Positions 17,444-25,969 of a stretch of 64,000 bases of DNA are shown piece after piece. The first letter of the stretch is position 1. Every line of letters starts with the position of its first letter. The notes beneath the pieces are model-generated. The model made no database searches. It had not been told where the DNA came from and saw only the letters and a program-made list of their open reading frames with translations. The stretch spans positions 2,666,001-2,730,000 of the forward strand of contig OZ245761.1 in the NCBI GenBank assembly GCA_965227535.1, in the 5' to 3' direction. The stretch is from SZUA-430 sp965227535 (GTDB lineage Bacteria; Pseudomonadota; Alphaproteobacteria; Micropepsales; Micropepsaceae). The translations under genes and the position numbers were made by a program.

Positions 17444-17629
17444 GCGCAAACGGCCGCTCGCTTGAGCAACACCTCACGCTCCAGCGCATTGCACGTTAGC
17501 GATGCGGCGCGCTCGAACGCAGCACAGAACTCGAGAGGCCGACCGATCGCATTGGCGCGCGCGAACGCCGTGAAGCCGCGCCGGATCACCAACGGCGTCA
17601 ATGGCACGGTGAGTATCGGTGGCGGTCAT
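17440..17629 (-). pseudogene. Internally deleted ECF42-type RNA polymerase sigma factor
   Basis: From the ATG at 17629 leftwards the first 13 codons read MTATDTHRAIDAV, the usual start of ECF42 (DUF6596) sigma factors. In another frame, ending at the TAG at 17440-17442, the sequence reads FTAFARANAIGRPLEF, then AAFERAASLTCNALEREV and LLKRAAVCA, the typical C-terminal tetratricopeptide-like end of the same family. The roughly 350 residues between are missing and the two parts are out of frame, so the gene is dead. ECF42 genes normally sit directly behind a YciI/DGPF gene, as here. Its tail overlaps the stop of the convergent peptidase gene. Confidence 0.75.
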
Positions 17630-17682
17630 CGCCACCGATCAGACCAACTTCACGCCATCGGTTCAACAGGCAGGGCCCGCGC

Positions 17683-18111
17683 CTATTTCTGCTGCGCCGC
17701 CAGCTGAGCGCGCAACTTCTCGTCATGCGCGCGCAGTTCCGGAGTCATACTCTCGGCAAAGTCTTCTACCTCGAACGCCGGACGGATCTCGATCTCGGAA
17801 TCTTCGAGCATCGGATTGGGACAACGCTTCACCCAAGCGATCGCCTCGTCCATCGACTTCACCTGCCAGATCCAATAACCGGCGATCAGCTCCTTCGTCT
17901 CCGCGAACGGCCCGTCGATCACCGTACGCTTGGTCCCCGAAAACCGAACGCGAGCGCCCTTCGAACTCGGATGCAAACCATCGCCCGCCAACATGACGCC
18001 GGCCTTGACCAGCTCTTCGTTGAACTTACCCATTTCGGTCAGCATCTTTTCGCTCGGCATCACGCCGGCTTCGCTGTCCTTCGTCGCTTTGACGATCACC
18101 ATCACGCGCAT
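17683..18111 (-). CDS. YciI/DGPF-domain protein
   Basis: 142 residues beginning MRVMVIVKATKDSEAGVMP and containing VIDGPFAETKELIAGYWIWQV, the DGPF motif of the YCII-related family, and PNPMLEDSEIEIRPAFE near the end. These proteins usually accompany ECF42 sigma factors and are thought to belong to the same regulatory unit; their chemistry is not settled. Here the sigma gene that should follow is reduced to a remnant (17440-17629), leaving this gene without its partner. Confidence 0.85.
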   Translation of the reverse strand: MRVMVIVKATKDSEAGVMPSEKMLTEMGKFNEELVKAGVMLAGDGLHPSSKGARVRFSGTKRTVIDGPFAETKELIAGYWIWQVKSMDEAIAWVKRCPNPMLEDSEIEIRPAFEVEDFAESMTPELRAHDEKLRAQLAAQQK

Positions 18112-18314
18112 CTGAAATCTCCATCGGTTAGAAGCAGGTCTCGGTCGACCTTGGCTCTACAGACACGTCGGACGAAAGACCATCCGATCGACATGGCTCC
18201 GCATTTTTTGACGATTCTTCGAGCAACGCGGAAATCCGTGTCCGCTCAAGCCTTTAGACTTCTACGTTCCCCAACCTATGTTCCAATGCGAACCACCCCA
18301 GGAGATCACCACCC

Positions 18315-18743
18315 ATGCCCACCGCCAAAGCCACCGCCCAATGGAACGGAACCCTGCGTGAAGGCTCCGGCCGCATCAAATTCTCAAGCGGCGTCTTCGA
18401 AGGCCCCTACAGCTTCAAGGTCCGCAGCGAAGGCGGCGCCGGCGAAACCACACCGGAAGAACTGATCGGCGCCGCCCACGCCGGCTGCTTCACGATGGCC
18501 CTCTCCGCCCAACTGACGACGAACAAAACCCCACCCACCAGCATCCGCACCGAAGCCTCAGTCCACCTGGCCGCCACCTCTGCCGGCCTCTCAATCAACC
18601 GCATCGACCTCGTCACCCGCGCCACGGTCCCAGGCCTCGACGCCGCCAAATTCGCCGAACTAGCCAAAACAGCCAAAGAAGGCTGCCCCGTCTCTAAGGC
18701 ACTGGCCGCGGTCGACATCCACCTGGACGCGGCTCTGGAATAG
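18315..18743 (+). CDS. OsmC-family peroxiredoxin
   Basis: 142 residues. The two conserved peroxidatic cysteines are visible in AAHAGCFTMALSAQL and AKEGCPVSKAL, with TTPEELIGAAHAG before the first. OsmC/Ohr proteins reduce organic hydroperoxides with thiol cofactors. Start ATG at 18315 follows AGGAGATCACC. The stop codon touches the left arm of an inverted repeat. Confidence 0.9.
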   Translation: MPTAKATAQWNGTLREGSGRIKFSSGVFEGPYSFKVRSEGGAGETTPEELIGAAHAGCFTMALSAQLTTNKTPPTSIRTEASVHLAATSAGLSINRIDLVTRATVPGLDAAKFAELAKTAKEGCPVSKALAAVDIHLDAALE

Positions 18744-18845
18744 TCTGGGAGCGCGGGCGTCCCGCCCGCTCTGTCTGACTTTCCCCAAGCACGAGCGCAA
18801 TTGATTGTTCCCTAAGAGCGGGCGGGACGCCCGCGCTCCCAGACT
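18742..18845. repeat. 30-bp perfect inverted repeat after osmC
   Basis: Arms 18742-18771 and 18816-18845 are exact reverse complements (AGTCTGGGAGCGCGGGCG... and its complement), with a 44-nt loop. Each arm is itself palindromic around GCGGGCGTCCCGCCCGC. A single related half (GGGAGCGCCGGCATCCTGCC) occurs at about 38976. Could act as a terminator for osmC. Confidence 0.9.
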
Positions 18846-18886
18846 ACGCTCCCGCCCTTATAGTAATTCTGCTATAGCCGCGAACC

Positions 18887-19219
18887 ATGAGAGAGCGCAC
18901 GACGTTCAAGCGGGGCAGCGGCAACATATTCGCTGACCTGGGCCTGCCCCACGCGGAAGAGATGTTGGTGAAGTCTCAGATCGTGGTCGAGCTTCACAGC
19001 GCGATCAAATCCCGCAAGCTGACCCAGACGGCCGCCGCCAAAGTCATCGGCATCGCCCAGCCCGACCTGTCGAACGTCCTGCGCGGCCGGTTCCGGGGGT
19101 ATTCGACGGAGCGTCTGATGCGGATGCTGACGGCTTTTGGCCGGGACATCGACATCGTCGTCCGCACGCCCAAACGCGGTAAATCGCCCGGCCGAATCCG
19201 CGTCCTTGCGGCTGAATAG
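18887..19219 (+). CDS. XRE-family helix-turn-helix regulator, HigA-like
   Basis: 110 residues with one helix-turn-helix (LTQTAAAKVIGIAQPDLSNVLRG) preceded by FADLGLPHAEEMLVKSQIV, the pattern of antitoxins paired with RelE/Gp49-like toxins. No toxin gene lies beside it: OsmC is upstream and pyrF downstream. It is therefore an orphan regulator or an antitoxin whose toxin was lost. A plausible -10 (TATAGT) lies about 30 bp upstream of the ATG. Confidence 0.8.
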   Translation: MRERTTFKRGSGNIFADLGLPHAEEMLVKSQIVVELHSAIKSRKLTQTAAAKVIGIAQPDLSNVLRGRFRGYSTERLMRMLTAFGRDIDIVVRTPKRGKSPGRIRVLAAE

Positions 19220-19275
19220 CGGCCTCGCGAGCGGCCGTTGCCAGCGCCTCCGGTCGTGCTTATAAGCGGCGCAAC

Positions 19276-19989
19276 ATGAGCACGTCCGCTAACCCTGTCT
19301 TCTGCGCCCTCGACACCACCGATGTGAGCAAAGCGCTCGCGTGGGCGAAGGCGATCAAGCCGTATGTCGGCGGGCTGAAGATCGGGATGGAGTTCTTCAA
19401 CGCCAACGGTCCACAGGGCGTGGCGAAGGTCGCCGAAGTGGGCCTGCCGATCTTCCTCGACCTGAAGCTGCACGACATCCCGAACACGGTGGCAGGCGGC
19501 ATCCGCGCGCTGCTGCCACTAGGCATCGCGATCACCAACGTCCACGCCTCGGGCGGCCCCGCGATGATGCGCGCCGCCGCCGCCGAAGCGGCAAAGGCTG
19601 GCGCGAAACGTCCGAAGATCATCGGCGTCACGATGCTGACCAGCCTCGATGCATCGGACCTGACCGCGACCGGCGTCACCGGCACCACGTCGGAACACGT
19701 CGTGCGCCTCGCCAAGCTCGCGCAGGCATCCGGCCTCGACGGCGTCGTCTGCAGCGCGCATGAGATCGAGCCGCTGCGCCGTGCGTGCGGAAAAGACTTC
19801 ATGCTCATCGTCCCCGGCATCCGCCCGGCAGGAGCCAACCTCGCCGATCAGAAGCGTGTGATGACCCCGCGCGAAGCCTTCGCGCTCGGCGCGACGATCA
19901 TCGTCATCGGCCGCCCGATCACCGAAGCCGCCGATCCCGCAGCAGCCGCCCGCGCCATTCGCGACGAGTTGTTCCCGGCCGCGGCATGA
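19276..19989 (+). CDS. pyrF: Orotidine 5'-phosphate decarboxylase
   Basis: 237 residues. Last step of UMP synthesis. Catalytic motif FLDLKLHDIPNTVAGG holds the Asp-Lys-x-x-Asp network; substrate phosphate is bound by the later VPGIRP and TIIVIGRPITEA segments. First gene of a tightly packed run; its TGA overlaps the trpF ATG. Confidence 0.96.
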   Translation: MSTSANPVFCALDTTDVSKALAWAKAIKPYVGGLKIGMEFFNANGPQGVAKVAEVGLPIFLDLKLHDIPNTVAGGIRALLPLGIAITNVHASGGPAMMRAAAAEAAKAGAKRPKIIGVTMLTSLDASDLTATGVTGTTSEHVVRLAKLAQASGLDGVVCSAHEIEPLRRACGKDFMLIVPGIRPAGANLADQKRVMTPREAFALGATIIVIGRPITEAADPAAAARAIRDELFPAAA

Positions 19990-20636
19990 GCGGCTCCATC
20001 AAGATCTGCGGCATCAAAACGCCCGAAGCCATCGACGCCGCCGCCCGCGCCGGCGCGACGCACGTCGGCTTCAACTTCTATCCGCCGAGCCCCCGCGCAA
20101 CCTCGCCCGACAGCGCCGGCGCCATCGCTGCCCGCGCGCCGGGATTGCGCTCGGTCGCGGTGGTCGTCGACGCCGACGACAAGCTGCTGCACGAAATCTC
20201 CGCCGGCTTGCATCCGCAGATGTGGCAACTCCACGGCGACGAAAGCCTGGAGCGCGTCACCGAGATACGCAACATGTTCCGCGTTCCCGTGATCAAAGCG
20301 ATCGCGATCAACAGCAAGCACGACGTCGGCCGCGCCCGCGCCTACGAAAAGGTCGCCGACTGGCTGCTCTTCGATGCCAAGCCGGAAGCACTGCCGGGCG
20401 GCAACGGCCTCGCTTTCGACTGGCAGCTGATCGCCAAGGCGAACTGGACAAAGCCGTGGATGCTCTCCGGCGGCCTCACGCCAGCCAATGTCGCCATGGG
20501 CATCCGCACGACACATGCAACCGGCGTCGACGTCTCATCGGGCGTTGAAAAATCACGCGGCGAAAAAGACCCTGCGCTGATCGAACGCTTCGTCGCCGCA
20601 GCGCGCACCGCATTTTCCGAAAGCACCGAAGTATGA
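19986..20636 (+). CDS. trpF: Phosphoribosylanthranilate isomerase
   Basis: 216 residues starting MSGSIKICGIKTPEAIDAA; KICGI carries the catalytic Cys. Other marks: GFNFYPPSPR, LHGDE and the C-terminal LSGGLTPANVAMGI with VDVSSGVE. Isomerises N-phosphoribosylanthranilate in tryptophan synthesis. Overlaps pyrF and trpB by 4 bp each, so translation of the three is probably coupled. Confidence 0.95.
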   Translation: MSGSIKICGIKTPEAIDAAARAGATHVGFNFYPPSPRATSPDSAGAIAARAPGLRSVAVVVDADDKLLHEISAGLHPQMWQLHGDESLERVTEIRNMFRVPVIKAIAINSKHDVGRARAYEKVADWLLFDAKPEALPGGNGLAFDWQLIAKANWTKPWMLSGGLTPANVAMGIRTTHATGVDVSSGVEKSRGEKDPALIERFVAAARTAFSESTEV

Positions 20637-21850
20637 GTCAATCAAAGCCCAACTCCTTCCGCACCGGCCCCGACGCCCAGGGCCACTTCGGCATCTTCGG
20701 CGGCCGCTACGTCGCCGAAACGCTGATGCCGCTGATCCTGGATCTGGAGAAAGCGTATGACGCCGCGAAGAAGGACCCGTCGTTCCAAGCCGAACTCGAC
20801 AGCTTCCTGGAACACTATGTCGGCCGCCCCTCGCCGCTCTATTTCGCGGAACGCCTGACCGAATATTTCGACGGGCCCAAAATCTACTTCAAGCGCGACG
20901 AGCTCAATCACACGGGCGCGCACAAGATCAACAACTGCATGGGCCAAATCCTGCTCGCCCGCCGCATGGGCAAGAAGCGTATCATCGCCGAAACCGGCGC
21001 CGGCCAACACGGCGTCGCGACGGCAACGGTGGCGGCCCGCTTCGGTTTGCCCTGCGTCGTCTACATGGGCGAAGAAGACATGAAGCGCCAATCGCCGAAC
21101 GTCTTCCGCATGCGCCTGCTCGGCGCCGAAGTCGTGCCGGTGAAATCAGGCTCGCGCACGCTGAAAGACGCCATGAACGAAGCCCTTCGCGATTGGGTCG
21201 CCGACGTCGAGTCGACCTTCTACATCATCGGCACCGTCGCGGGCCCTCATCCGTATCCGGCGATGGTGCGCGACTTCCAATCCGTGATCGGCAACGAAGC
21301 CAAGGCGCAAATGAAAAAGGCCGAAGGCCGCCTGCCCGACGCCGCCGTCGCCTGCATCGGCGGCGGCTCCAACGCGATGGGCCTCTTCTACCCCTTCCTC
21401 GACGATCCCGAAGTCGCGCTCTACGGCGTCGAAGCAGCGGGCTTTGGGCTCGAAACCGGCCAACACGCAGCCTCACTCGCCGGCGGCCGCCCCGGCGTCC
21501 TCCACGGCAACCGCACATACCTATTGCAAGACGACGACGGCCAAATCATCGAAGCCCATTCGATCTCGGCCGGTCTCGACTACCCCGGCATCGGCCCCGA
21601 ACACGCCTGGCTGCATGACATGAAGCGCGTGAACTACGTCTCGGCGACCGACAAAGAAGCGCTCGACGCCTTCCAACTCTGCGCCAAACAAGAAGGCATC
21701 ATCCCCGCACTCGAACCGGCCCACGCCCTCGCCTTCACACAAAAGCTCGCGCAGAAAATGGCGAAGGACAAAATCATCCTGATGAACATGTGCGGCCGAG
21801 GCGACAAAGACATCTTCGCCGTCGCCGAACACCTGGGAACAAAACTGTGA
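20633..21850 (+). CDS. trpB: Tryptophan synthase beta chain
   Basis: 405 residues. The PLP lysine is in HTGAHKINNCMGQILLA; GAGQHGVATATVAARFGL, the CIGGGSNAMGLFYPF phosphate-binding loop and NMCGRGDKDIFAVAEHL at the end are all diagnostic. Condenses indole with serine. Start ATG overlaps the trpF stop. Unusually, a 51-bp inverted repeat lies between it and trpA. Confidence 0.97.
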   Translation: MSQSKPNSFRTGPDAQGHFGIFGGRYVAETLMPLILDLEKAYDAAKKDPSFQAELDSFLEHYVGRPSPLYFAERLTEYFDGPKIYFKRDELNHTGAHKINNCMGQILLARRMGKKRIIAETGAGQHGVATATVAARFGLPCVVYMGEEDMKRQSPNVFRMRLLGAEVVPVKSGSRTLKDAMNEALRDWVADVESTFYIIGTVAGPHPYPAMVRDFQSVIGNEAKAQMKKAEGRLPDAAVACIGGGSNAMGLFYPFLDDPEVALYGVEAAGFGLETGQHAASLAGGRPGVLHGNRTYLLQDDDGQIIEAHSISAGLDYPGIGPEHAWLHDMKRVNYVSATDKEALDAFQLCAKQEGIIPALEPAHALAFTQKLAQKMAKDKIILMNMCGRGDKDIFAVAEHLGTKL

Positions 21851-21876
21851 GCGCGAATAGTGCAAGGCGCACCTTT

Positions 21877-22054
21877 CTTCTCCCCTCGCCCGCCTGGGCG
21901 GGAGAGGGGCCGGGGGTGAGGGTGGGAGCACGTGCAAACCTCCATCATCACCAAAAACAAAACGCCGCTCAGTGCAACGCGATCTTCACCACACATCACA
22001 GAGTCCCACCCTCACCCCCGGCCCCTCTCCCGCCCAGGCGGGCGAGGGGAGAAG
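21877..22054. repeat. 51-bp perfect inverted repeat between trpB and trpA
   Basis: Arms 21877-21927 and 22004-22054 are exact reverse complements around a 76-nt loop. Each arm folds by itself (CCCCTC-GCCCGCCTGGGC-GAGGGG type hairpin). The right arm ends 17 nt before the trpA start. A structure this stable in the transcript could lower trpA expression relative to trpB. Confidence 0.92.
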
Positions 22055-22071
22055 AACGCGCGGAGCTTCAA

Positions 22072-22890
22072 ATGAGAATCGCCGCCCGCTTCGCCGAGCT
22101 GAAGAAAGAAAACCGCGCCGGCTTCGTCGCCTTCATCTCGGCCGGCGATCCCAACCTGGAAACCTCGCTCGAGATCCTGAAAGGCCTGCCGAAAGCCGGC
22201 GCGGATGTCATCGAACTCGGGATGCCCTTCACCGACCCGATGGCCGAAGGTCCCGCGATCCAGCTCTCGTCGCTGCGCGCGCTCAAAGCCGGACAGACGA
22301 TGCAGAAGACGCTCGCCATGGTCCGCACCTTCCGCGAAACCGAAACGAAAACGCCGATCGTCCTGATGGGCTACTACAACCCGATCTATTCCTACGGCGT
22401 GGAAAAATTCACGAAGGACGCACACGCCGCCGGCGTCGACGGCCTGATCATCGTCGACCTGCCGCCCGAGGAAGACCACGAACTGCGCGGCCCCGCGAAG
22501 GCCGCCGGTCTCGACCTCATCCGCCTCGCGACCCCGACGACCGATGCCGCCCGCCTGCCCACGGTGCTCGATGGCGCCACCGGTTTCCTCTACTACGTCT
22601 CGATCATGGGGGTGACCGGAACCAAGAGCATTAACCCGGCGGAAATGACATCTGCCTTGAAAGCCATCAAACAGGCCACATCTTTACCCATCGCAGTCGG
22701 CTTCGGGATTAAGACCGAGGCAGATGCCACAGCGGTAGCCAAGGTGGCGGACGCGGCTGTTGTCGGCTCGGCACTGGTGGCGGAAATCAGCCGGTTCGTG
22801 GGGCCGGATGGCAAAGTCTCGCCAGGTGCCGCGGAAGCTGTGCTAGGCTTGACCCGTCAACTCGCAGGTGCAGCGCACAACGCACGCTGA
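22072..22890 (+). CDS. trpA: Tryptophan synthase alpha chain
   Basis: 272 residues: MRIAARFAELKKENRAGFVAF, catalytic Glu in ADVIELGMPFTDPMAEGP, catalytic Asp in VDGLIIVDLPPEE, and YYVSIMGVTGTKS with IAVGFGIKTEADA binding the phosphate. Cleaves indole-glycerol phosphate and passes indole to TrpB. The ATG at 22072 starts at the family's normal N-terminus; the frame is open upstream through the inverted repeat but this is not conserved. Ribosome site is weak (GGAGCTTCAA). Confidence 0.96.
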   Translation: MRIAARFAELKKENRAGFVAFISAGDPNLETSLEILKGLPKAGADVIELGMPFTDPMAEGPAIQLSSLRALKAGQTMQKTLAMVRTFRETETKTPIVLMGYYNPIYSYGVEKFTKDAHAAGVDGLIIVDLPPEEDHELRGPAKAAGLDLIRLATPTTDAARLPTVLDGATGFLYYVSIMGVTGTKSINPAEMTSALKAIKQATSLPIAVGFGIKTEADATAVAKVADAAVVGSALVAEISRFVGPDGKVSPGAAEAVLGLTRQLAGAAHNAR

Positions 22891-22946
22891 TAGACTTCGA
22901 ATCATCATCGGTAACTGTGGTTAACAGTAGGTAAAGCGATCAGGGC

Positions 22947-23906
22947 ATGAATTGGATCACCAACTTCGTCCGCCCGAAGGTGAAGTCGCTCTGGAGCGGC
23001 TCGAAGCCGGACACGCCTGACAACCTTTGGCGCAAGTGCCCCTCCTGCAACGGCATGATCTTCCACCGCGATCTTGAAGCCGCGCAGTACGTCTGCATGC
23101 ACTGCGACCACCACCTGAAGATCAACGCGTCGCAACGCATGAAGTATCTGTTCGACGACGCAGCGTGGGACACGATCGCGCTTCCCGACGTGCCGATCGA
23201 TCCGCTGAAATTCAAAGACGAAAAACGCTACGCCGACCGCCTGCGCGAGGCCCGCGCCAAAACCGGTCAGCAAGACGCGCTGCAAGCCGCGCGCGGCAAC
23301 GTCGGCGGCGTGCGCACGACGGTCGCCGTTCAATCCTTCGACTTCATGGGCGGCTCGCTCGGCATGGCGGTCGGCGAAGGCCTCGTGGCCTCAATGCGCG
23401 CCGCACTCGACCACCGCACGCCCTATGTGCTGTTCACCGCTTCCGGCGGCGCGCGCATGCAGGAAGGCATCCTCTCGTTGATGCAGATGCCGCGCGTGAC
23501 GATAGCCATTCAGATGCTGCGCGAAGCAGGCCTGCCTTACGTTGTCGTCCACACCGACCCGACGACCGGCGGCGTCACCGCCTCCTACGCGATGCTCGGC
23601 GACGTCCACGTGTCGGAGCCCGGCGCCCTCATCGGCTTCGCGGGCCCCCGCGTCATCGAAAACACGATCCGCGAGAAACTGCCGGAAGGCTTCCAACGCG
23701 CCGAATACCTGCTCGAACACGGCATGGTCGACATGGTCGTGCATCGTCACAAGATGCGCGAAAATCTCGGACGCCTGCTGAAACTGCTGACGCGTAAGAC
23801 GACGCGCGCATCGTCCGCACGCTATGAAACCGGCCCCTACGCAGTACCGATGCTGCAGGCCGCACAACCGACGCCCTTCGAACGGCCAACCCAGCCCTCG
23901 GTATGA
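22947..23906 (+). CDS. accD: Acetyl-CoA carboxylase, carboxyltransferase subunit beta
   Basis: 319 residues. N-terminal zinc ribbon with CPSC and CMHC (residues about 31-53), then the crotonase-like carboxyltransferase core (FTASGGARMQEGILSLMQM, DPTTGGVTASYAMLGD, GFAGPRVIENTI). Works with AccA to make malonyl-CoA. The ATG follows AGGTAAAGCGATCAGGGC. The stop overlaps the folC start by 4 bp. Confidence 0.96.
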   Translation: MNWITNFVRPKVKSLWSGSKPDTPDNLWRKCPSCNGMIFHRDLEAAQYVCMHCDHHLKINASQRMKYLFDDAAWDTIALPDVPIDPLKFKDEKRYADRLREARAKTGQQDALQAARGNVGGVRTTVAVQSFDFMGGSLGMAVGEGLVASMRAALDHRTPYVLFTASGGARMQEGILSLMQMPRVTIAIQMLREAGLPYVVVHTDPTTGGVTASYAMLGDVHVSEPGALIGFAGPRVIENTIREKLPEGFQRAEYLLEHGMVDMVVHRHKMRENLGRLLKLLTRKTTRASSARYETGPYAVPMLQAAQPTPFERPTQPSV

Positions 23907-25231
23907 GCGGCACGCCGCGGGACACGCTGGCGAGCGATGAAATTCTCGCTCGCCTGACAGCGCTTCACCCCAAAATGATCGACCTGTCGCTCGGCCGTAT
24001 CGAGCGATTGCTGGGCAAGCTCGGCCATCCCGAACGCCGCCTGCCGCCCGTGATCCACGTGGCGGGCACCAACGGCAAAGGCTCAACCGTCGCCTTCATC
24101 CGCGCGATCCTGGAGGCCTCAGGCCGCCGAGCCCACGTTTACACGTCGCCGCACCTCGTGCGCTTTCACGAACGCATCCGCTTGAGCGGCAAGCCCATCG
24201 ACGAGGACCAACTCTCCGCCCTCCTCGAAGAATGCGAGGACCAAAACGCGGGCGACCCGATCACTTTCTTCGAAATCACGACGGCAGCAGCGATGCTCGC
24301 GTTCACGCGCCAAAAGGCCGACGCCGTGATCCTGGAAGTAGGCCTCGGCGGCAAACTCGACGCGACCAACGTGATCGACCGCCCCGCAGTCTCGGTGATC
24401 ACGCCGGTCGACTTCGACCACCAAAATTATCTCGGCAATTCGCTGAAAGAGATCGCGGGCGAAAAAGCCGGCATCATCAAACGCGGCGTGCCCGTGATCA
24501 TGGGGCCACAGCAAGACGAAGCGCGCGACCTCATCGAACGCAAAGCACAGGCCTTCGACGCGCCGCTCTGGATGTGGGGCCAAGAATTCGCCGCGCACGA
24601 AGAACACCGCCGCATGGTCTATCAGGACGAACACGGCCTGCTCGACCTGCCCCTGCCGCGCCTCACCGGCCCGCACCAAATCGTCAACGCCGCCACCGCG
24701 ATCGCAGCCCTGCGCAACGCGCCGAGCCTAAAGGTCTCCGACCGCGCCATCGAAGACGGCCTGATGTCGGTCGAATGGCCCGGCCGCCTCCAACGTCTAA
24801 CCCACGGTCCGTTGGTCTCGTGCGCTCCGAAAGGAGCAGAGGTTTGGCTCGACGGCGCCCATAACCCCCATGCCGCCCGCGCGCTCGCCCACGCCATCGC
24901 CGACCTCGAAGAACGCACCCCACGCCCGCTCTACATGATCGTCGGCATGCTGCAGACCAAAGACCCGCGCGGCTTCTTCGCAGCGTTCCGCGGCCTAGCC
25001 AAACACGTCACGACGGTAGCAATCCCCGGCGACCCGGCGACGTACGGCGCCGGCCAACTCTACGACGCCGCCCGCGCCGAAGACCTGGAAGCCCACCCAG
25101 CCCCCTCCATCGAAGACGCCATCCTACAAATCGAAGCCCGCGCCGCTCTCACGGATTCGAAAGTGCCACCCCGCATCCTGATCTGCGGATCGCTGCATCT
25201 GGCGGGCGTGGTGTTACGCGAAAACGGCTGA
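23903..25231 (+). CDS. folC: Bifunctional folylpolyglutamate/dihydrofolate synthase
   Basis: 442 residues of the Mur ligase type. ATP loop VAGTNGKGSTVAFI, then TSPHLVRFHERIR, EVGLGGKLDATNVID, the carbamylated-Lys region GEKAGIIKRGVPV and DGAHNPHAARALA in the C-terminal domain. Adds glutamate to folates. Order accD-folC is standard in this phylum. Last gene of the rightward run. Confidence 0.95.
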   Translation: MSGTPRDTLASDEILARLTALHPKMIDLSLGRIERLLGKLGHPERRLPPVIHVAGTNGKGSTVAFIRAILEASGRRAHVYTSPHLVRFHERIRLSGKPIDEDQLSALLEECEDQNAGDPITFFEITTAAAMLAFTRQKADAVILEVGLGGKLDATNVIDRPAVSVITPVDFDHQNYLGNSLKEIAGEKAGIIKRGVPVIMGPQQDEARDLIERKAQAFDAPLWMWGQEFAAHEEHRRMVYQDEHGLLDLPLPRLTGPHQIVNAATAIAALRNAPSLKVSDRAIEDGLMSVEWPGRLQRLTHGPLVSCAPKGAEVWLDGAHNPHAARALAHAIADLEERTPRPLYMIVGMLQTKDPRGFFAAFRGLAKHVTTVAIPGDPATYGAGQLYDAARAEDLEAHPAPSIEDAILQIEARAALTDSKVPPRILICGSLHLAGVVLRENG

Positions 25232-25261
25232 CGTTCCCTCTGAGCTGACGTTCCTTTTTTA

Positions 25262-25533
25262 TGTGTCATGGTCCGCGCAGGCGGACCACCCACGACTTTC
25301 AGCGTCGACGCGGCGGACACGCTGATCATTTCACGCCAAGACGCAAAGACGCCAAGGTATGTTCGTCCTTCGGCGCGAAGCGCCTATCACACGTTTGAAT
25401 GGCGCCTACGGCGCCGAACCAGGTCCGGAAGCCTTGGCGTCTTTGCGTCTTGGCGTGAAAATAAACAGCGCCGGAGCAGGCCCCGGCGCTGAAAGAAAGT
25501 CGTGGGTGGTCCGCCTGCGCGGACCATGACACA
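25262..25533. repeat. Nested perfect inverted repeats (39 bp outside 29 bp)
   Basis: Outer arms 25262-25300 and 25495-25533 are exact 39-bp reverse complements (outer end TGTGTCATGGTCCGCGCAGG). Inside them, 25329-25357 and 25432-25460 are exact 29-bp reverse complements (TTTCACGCCAAGACGCAAAG...). Further small hairpins lie within (GGCGCCTACGGCGCC; AGCGCCGG/CCGGCGCT at 25468-25491). The inner unit is related to 11129-11320. No reading frame looks real. It fills most of the gap 25232-25635 between folC and the convergent thioredoxin gene. Confidence 0.92.
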
Positions 25534-25635
25534 GGAGGGAACCAGTCGACGTCATGTCGGCTCTTCTTCGTGAACCTTCGTGATCTTCGTGCCTTCGTGG
25601 TGAAGCTGAAACGACGCGCAGCAAGCGTTGAAGAA

Positions 25636-25953
25636 CTACACGCTCTGCTCGATCCAAGCGCGCAGCACGTTCTTTGGCACCGTCCCATCGCGCGAGGCAC
25701 CCAATTGGCCGCCTTTGAAGATTAGAAGCGTCGGAAAGTCAGTCAGACCATACTGGTCGGTGATGCTTGGGTTTGCCTCAGCGTTCAGCCTGACGATTCT
25801 CATCGTCGCGGAAAGCTCACCTGACAACTCATCAATCACCGGCGCCAACATCTGACATGGCGCAGACCAATCAAGGAAAAAGACGGCAAGCACCGGCACC
25901 GGCGATGAGAGCACATCGCGATGAAACACTTCCGCGGTGACCTCGACGCTCAT
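25636..25953 (-). CDS. Thioredoxin-like protein with degenerate active site (WSAPC)
   Basis: 105 residues over the full thioredoxin fold: DVLSSPVPVLAVFFLDWSAPC, NPSITDQYGLTDFPTLLIF with the cis-Pro, and a C-terminal helix. The first active-site Cys is Ser30 (codon at 25864-25866), leaving only Cys33. It cannot do normal disulfide exchange with a CxxC pair. Third and most diverged member of a tandem array with the genes at 25970 and 26339. ATG at 25953 is 16 nt from the stop of the previous gene, with no clear ribosome site. Confidence 0.85.
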   Translation of the reverse strand: MSVEVTAEVFHRDVLSSPVPVLAVFFLDWSAPCQMLAPVIDELSGELSATMRIVRLNAEANPSITDQYGLTDFPTLLIFKGGQLGASRDGTVPKNVLRAWIEQSV

Positions 25954-25969
25954 GATGGCACGCGAAGGA

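Noticed and set aside
25262..25533. CRISPR array
   Set aside because: Repeats are inverted pairs, not regularly spaced direct repeats with unique spacers; none seen elsewhere in the window.
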